The notes under the pieces were generated by a model. That model made no database searches. It saw nothing but the letters and a program-made list of their open reading frames with translations, and had not been told where the DNA came from. The position numbers and the translations under genes are program-made. Shown piece after piece: positions 61,919-64,000 of a stretch of 64,000 nt of DNA. Numbering within the stretch: the first letter of the stretch is position 1; each line of letters begins with the position of its first letter. This DNA is from CAZOKZ01 sp964580585. GTDB taxonomy: Bacteria; Sumerlaeota; Sumerlaeia; SLMS01; JAHLLQ01. The stretch spans positions 3,616 through 67,615 of the forward strand of contig CAZOKZ010000016.1 in NCBI GenBank assembly GCA_964580585.1. The letters run 5' to 3'.

Positions 61919-62497
61919 ATGGCAAAACTCGGAAGAGCAGCAACCAAACGACGTGGCCGTTCACCCAAGGTCAAAGTAGTTTCGGAACTGGAATCGTTGT
62001 TTTCTTCGGGCGATGGCTTTGTTTTCTTCGATAACAAGGGCCTGACGCTGAAGGAAGCGACCGATCTGCGTAAACGTCTGCGTGAAAACAAGGTGGCCGT
62101 CAAGGTCGCCAAGAACACGCTGATCAAGATGGCGCTCAAAAACACGGGTTACGACGTCGAGAGCATCGAGTCGAAACTCGTGGGCCCGACGATCGTGGCC
62201 GTTGGTCTGGAAGATCCCATTTCGCCCGCCAAAGGCGTGATGAATTATCTGAAGGACAACGAAGGCCGCATCGAGGTCAAAGCAGGCATCGTCGGCAAGG
62301 ACGTGCTGGACGCTAATGGCGTGGTCGCGCTGTCGAAGTTGCCAGGACGCGACGAATTGATCGCGAAACTGATGGGCAGCATGATGGCACCCGCGCAGAA
62401 CACCGTTTACGCGCTCAACGCATGCGTGTCTCAGATGGCATGGGCGTTGGCCGCATACCAGCGCAAGCTGGAGGGCGGCGGCGAGGAAGCCGCATAA
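61919..62497 (+). CDS. rplJ: 50S ribosomal protein L10
   Basis: A 192-aa protein. The rRNA-binding N-terminal domain reads FFDNKGLTLKEATDLRKRL and VKVAKNTLIKMAL; GRDELIAKLMGSMMAPAQN leads to the C-terminal helix that carries L7/L12 dimers. The N-terminal 20 residues (RAATKRRGRSPKVKVV) are longer and more basic than usual, a lineage-specific extension. AAAGGAGG precedes the ATG by 9 nt. Confidence 0.96.
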   Translation: MAKLGRAATKRRGRSPKVKVVSELESLFSSGDGFVFFDNKGLTLKEATDLRKRLRENKVAVKVAKNTLIKMALKNTGYDVESIESKLVGPTIVAVGLEDPISPAKGVMNYLKDNEGRIEVKAGIVGKDVLDANGVVALSKLPGRDELIAKLMGSMMAPAQNTVYALNACVSQMAWALAAYQRKLEGGGEEAA

Positions 62498-62591
62498 GCT
62501 TTCTTTCCTGTTCTGAATTGAAAAGAAATTTCAACCATTTGACTCTAACTCATTCATTTTGAATCATTTGCATTTCAGGAGATACAAAGAA

Positions 62592-62975
62592 ATGGCTACG
62601 TTGACCAACGAAGAAATCATTGAAGCGATCAAGCAAAAACCTCTGATGGAAGTTGCTGATCTTGTTAAGCTGTTCGAAGAGACCTTTGGCGTTTCGGCTG
62701 CTCCGGCTGCCGTGGCTGCCGCTCCGGCTGCTGGTGGCGCTGCTGCCGCTCCGGCCGAAGAGCAGACCGAATTCACGGTCGTTCTGAAGGACGCGGGCAA
62801 AGAAAAAATCAAGGTCATCAAGGAAGTTCGCGCGATCACGGGCCTGGGCCTTAAAGAAGCCAAGGACCTGGTTGAAGGCGCTCCCCAGGATGTCGCCAAA
62901 GACGTTTCTAAAGAAGACGCTGCCAAGTTCAAGAAACAACTTGAAGAAGTTGGCGCTGTTATCGAACTGAAGTAA
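62592..62975 (+). CDS. rplL: 50S ribosomal protein L7/L12
   Basis: A 127-aa protein from ATG 62592 (AGGAG about 10 nt upstream). The N-terminal dimerisation domain (VADLVKLFEETFGV) is followed by an Ala/Pro/Gly hinge (36-60) and the C-terminal KVIKEVRAITGLGLKEAKDL domain that binds translation factors. It is multicopy on the ribosome. A hairpin follows the stop codon. Confidence 0.98.
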   Translation: MATLTNEEIIEAIKQKPLMEVADLVKLFEETFGVSAAPAAVAAAPAAGGAAAAPAEEQTEFTVVLKDAGKEKIKVIKEVRAITGLGLKEAKDLVEGAPQDVAKDVSKEDAAKFKKQLEEVGAVIELK

Positions 62976-63002
62976 TTCGGTATTATCGTGTTGAAAGGGT
63001 CG

Positions 63003-63030
63003 CCTGGCGGGATAAAATCCCGCCAGGTTT
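63003..63030 (+). terminator. Hairpin after rplL, partial terminator
   Basis: A perfect 11-bp stem (63003-63013 with 63017-63027) around an AAA loop is followed by only TTT. In related operons this position attenuates transcription into rpoB. Confidence 0.7.
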
Positions 63031-63315
63031 CCCCGTTGATGGTTCACATTTTGCTAGCGGAAAAGTAATTTAGCCTTGACTTGACCACAGTGCCACGGTG
63101 AATTCGAGCGCTGGAAATGTCTCGGCTGGAGCTCTCCGTTTCCAAAGGGTTGTCATTGTCCCGCTTTTATGGTGTTGACGCGCTAACCTTAGCTTGATCG
63201 ATGAACCTGCCGCCCATGGCTGAAAGCAGCCATCGGGGGGTGGGAAATTCGTGTTTTACCGGTGGAGTTTCACTTCGCCCAATCAAATGTTCTTACCGCC
63301 AGGAGCATCAAAAAT
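63031..63315 (+). other. Non-coding spacer between rplL and rpoB
   Basis: 285 bases without a gene. A 7-bp hairpin pairs ATGGCTG (63216-63222) with CAGCCAT (63227-63233), followed by a G-rich run. A promoter or RNase III-type processing site could be here, but I see no convincing motif. Confidence 0.4.
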
Positions 63316-64000
63316 ATGGCCGCAGCTGTCAGCAATATCGCCACTACCTCCATTGGCCGCCTCTCTTTCTCCCGGATTCCGGAAGTGATGGAGATGCCCT
63401 ACTTGCTGGAGACCCAGAAACAATCGTATTCGGATTTCCTTCAGTTCGAGATCCCGCCCGATCAGCGGGAAAGCAAAGGTCTGAATGAAGTCTTCCGATC
63501 GGTGTTTCCGATCTCGGCTCCAGGCGACCCTTCGACGCTTGATTTCGTTGAATATACATTTGGAACTCCAAAGTATTCGGTTAAGGAATCCATCGACCGT
63601 GGAATGACGTTCGCCTCGCCGCTGAAGCTGAAACTTCAGTTGATTGTGCGCGAGTTGAACGAGGAAACGAGTCTGACGGAAATCCGCGACATCAAGGAAC
63701 AAGAAGTTTACATGGGGGAAATTCCCCTGATGACCGAGCAGGGCACGTTTATTATTAACGGTGCCGAGCGTGTCATCGTTTCTCAGTTGCACCGTTCGCC
63801 GGGTGTGTCGTTTTCGACCGCCACGCACCCGAACGGTCGCTTGACCTACAGCGCGCGTATTATCCCCTACCGCGGCGCGTGGGTTGAGTTTGAAATCGAC
63901 ATTTACGGCGTGATGTACGTAATGATCGACCGGAAGCGCAAAATTCCGGCGACGACGTTCTTGCGCGCCTTTGGTTATAATTACGACGAAAAGCTGGCTC
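63316..64000 (+). CDS. rpoB: RNA polymerase beta subunit (3' end outside window)
   Basis: The first 228 codons are present; the frame runs off the window end. The N-terminus (SIGRLSFSRIPEVMEMPYLLE) reads as a normal rpoB start, followed by VYMGEIPLMTEQGTFIINGAE, RVIVSQLHRSPGVSF and YSARIIPYRGAWVEFEI, all diagnostic of the beta subunit protrusion and lobe. AGGAG lies about 11 nt before ATG 63316. It follows rplL in the standard order. Confidence 0.97.
   Translation, partial: MAAAVSNIATTSIGRLSFSRIPEVMEMPYLLETQKQSYSDFLQFEIPPDQRESKGLNEVFRSVFPISAPGDPSTLDFVEYTFGTPKYSVKESIDRGMTFASPLKLKLQLIVRELNEETSLTEIRDIKEQEVYMGEIPLMTEQGTFIINGAERVIVSQLHRSPGVSFSTATHPNGRLTYSARIIPYRGAWVEFEIDIYGVMYVMIDRKRKIPATTFLRAFGYNYDEKLA

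Noticed and set aside
1..64000. CRISPR array or prophage
   Set aside because: No regularly spaced direct repeats, no cas genes and no phage structural genes or integrase are visible.

Overview
The window is a bacterial chromosome segment from a diderm organism of roughly mid-50s GC (estimated by eye). It carries LolA and LptE homologues, a PilMNOQ/secretin apparatus, SecE, DegP-type proteases and many proteins with signal peptides or lipoboxes, all of which imply an outer membrane. Intergenic repeats of the ACAGGAT and CACGAAG types and the mix of gene families resemble environmental candidate phyla (for example a Sumerlaeota/BRC1- or PVC-like lineage). That placement is a weak inference; no 16S gene is present. 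I see no CRISPR array, prophage or integrated plasmid.

Layout. 1-4735: three exported proteins built from paired AMPK/CBM48-type glycogen-binding domains, two with a degenerate thioredoxin fold, around a PAS histidine kinase. 5119-7629: a PlsC acyltransferase and ribosomal protein S1. 7711-16798 (mostly minus strand): a glycosyltransferase translationally coupled to a SAF-domain dehydrogenase, small membrane proteins, an unrecognised 451-aa protein, a sarcosine-oxidase-type flavoenzyme and a YfhO-like membrane protein. 16949-19389: a SPOUT-like RNA methyltransferase, two unrecognised paralogues (one with a zinc-ribbon-like tail) and the PLP-binding protein YggS. 19521-25965: a pseudopilin, a large PDZ lipoprotein, an M20 dipeptidase and an NtrC-type activator. 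25971-34466 (minus): a STAS/HATPase partner-switching pair, an inactive-looking DegP paralogue beside an intact four-PDZ DegP lipoprotein, a YyaL-type thioredoxin protein and a GT-C glycosyltransferase.

34983-41398 is a type IV pilus operon in the order pilM-N-O-(two PilP-like paralogues)-Q. It is followed by an alpha-glucan phosphorylase, three Hsp20 genes, a GNAT and grpE. 47676-57362 (minus) holds a methyltransferase, a two-component pair, LptE, LolA, a large membrane protein with an M1-peptidase-like region lacking its zinc motif, and a GT4 glycosyltransferase. 57428-58118 is an IS200/RAYT transposase flanked by inverted, hairpin-rich repeats. The window ends in the classical tRNA-Trp-secE-nusG-rplK-rplA-rplJ-rplL-rpoB cluster, with an L10 leader whose sequence can pair exactly with the rplJ ribosome-binding region.

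Points I would look at first: the secreted Trx/glycogen-binding family; the unrecognised paralogue pair at 17625-18707; the pseudoenzymes (DegP-like and M1-like); the duplicated PilP-like subunit; the RAYT element; and the rplJ leader pairing.
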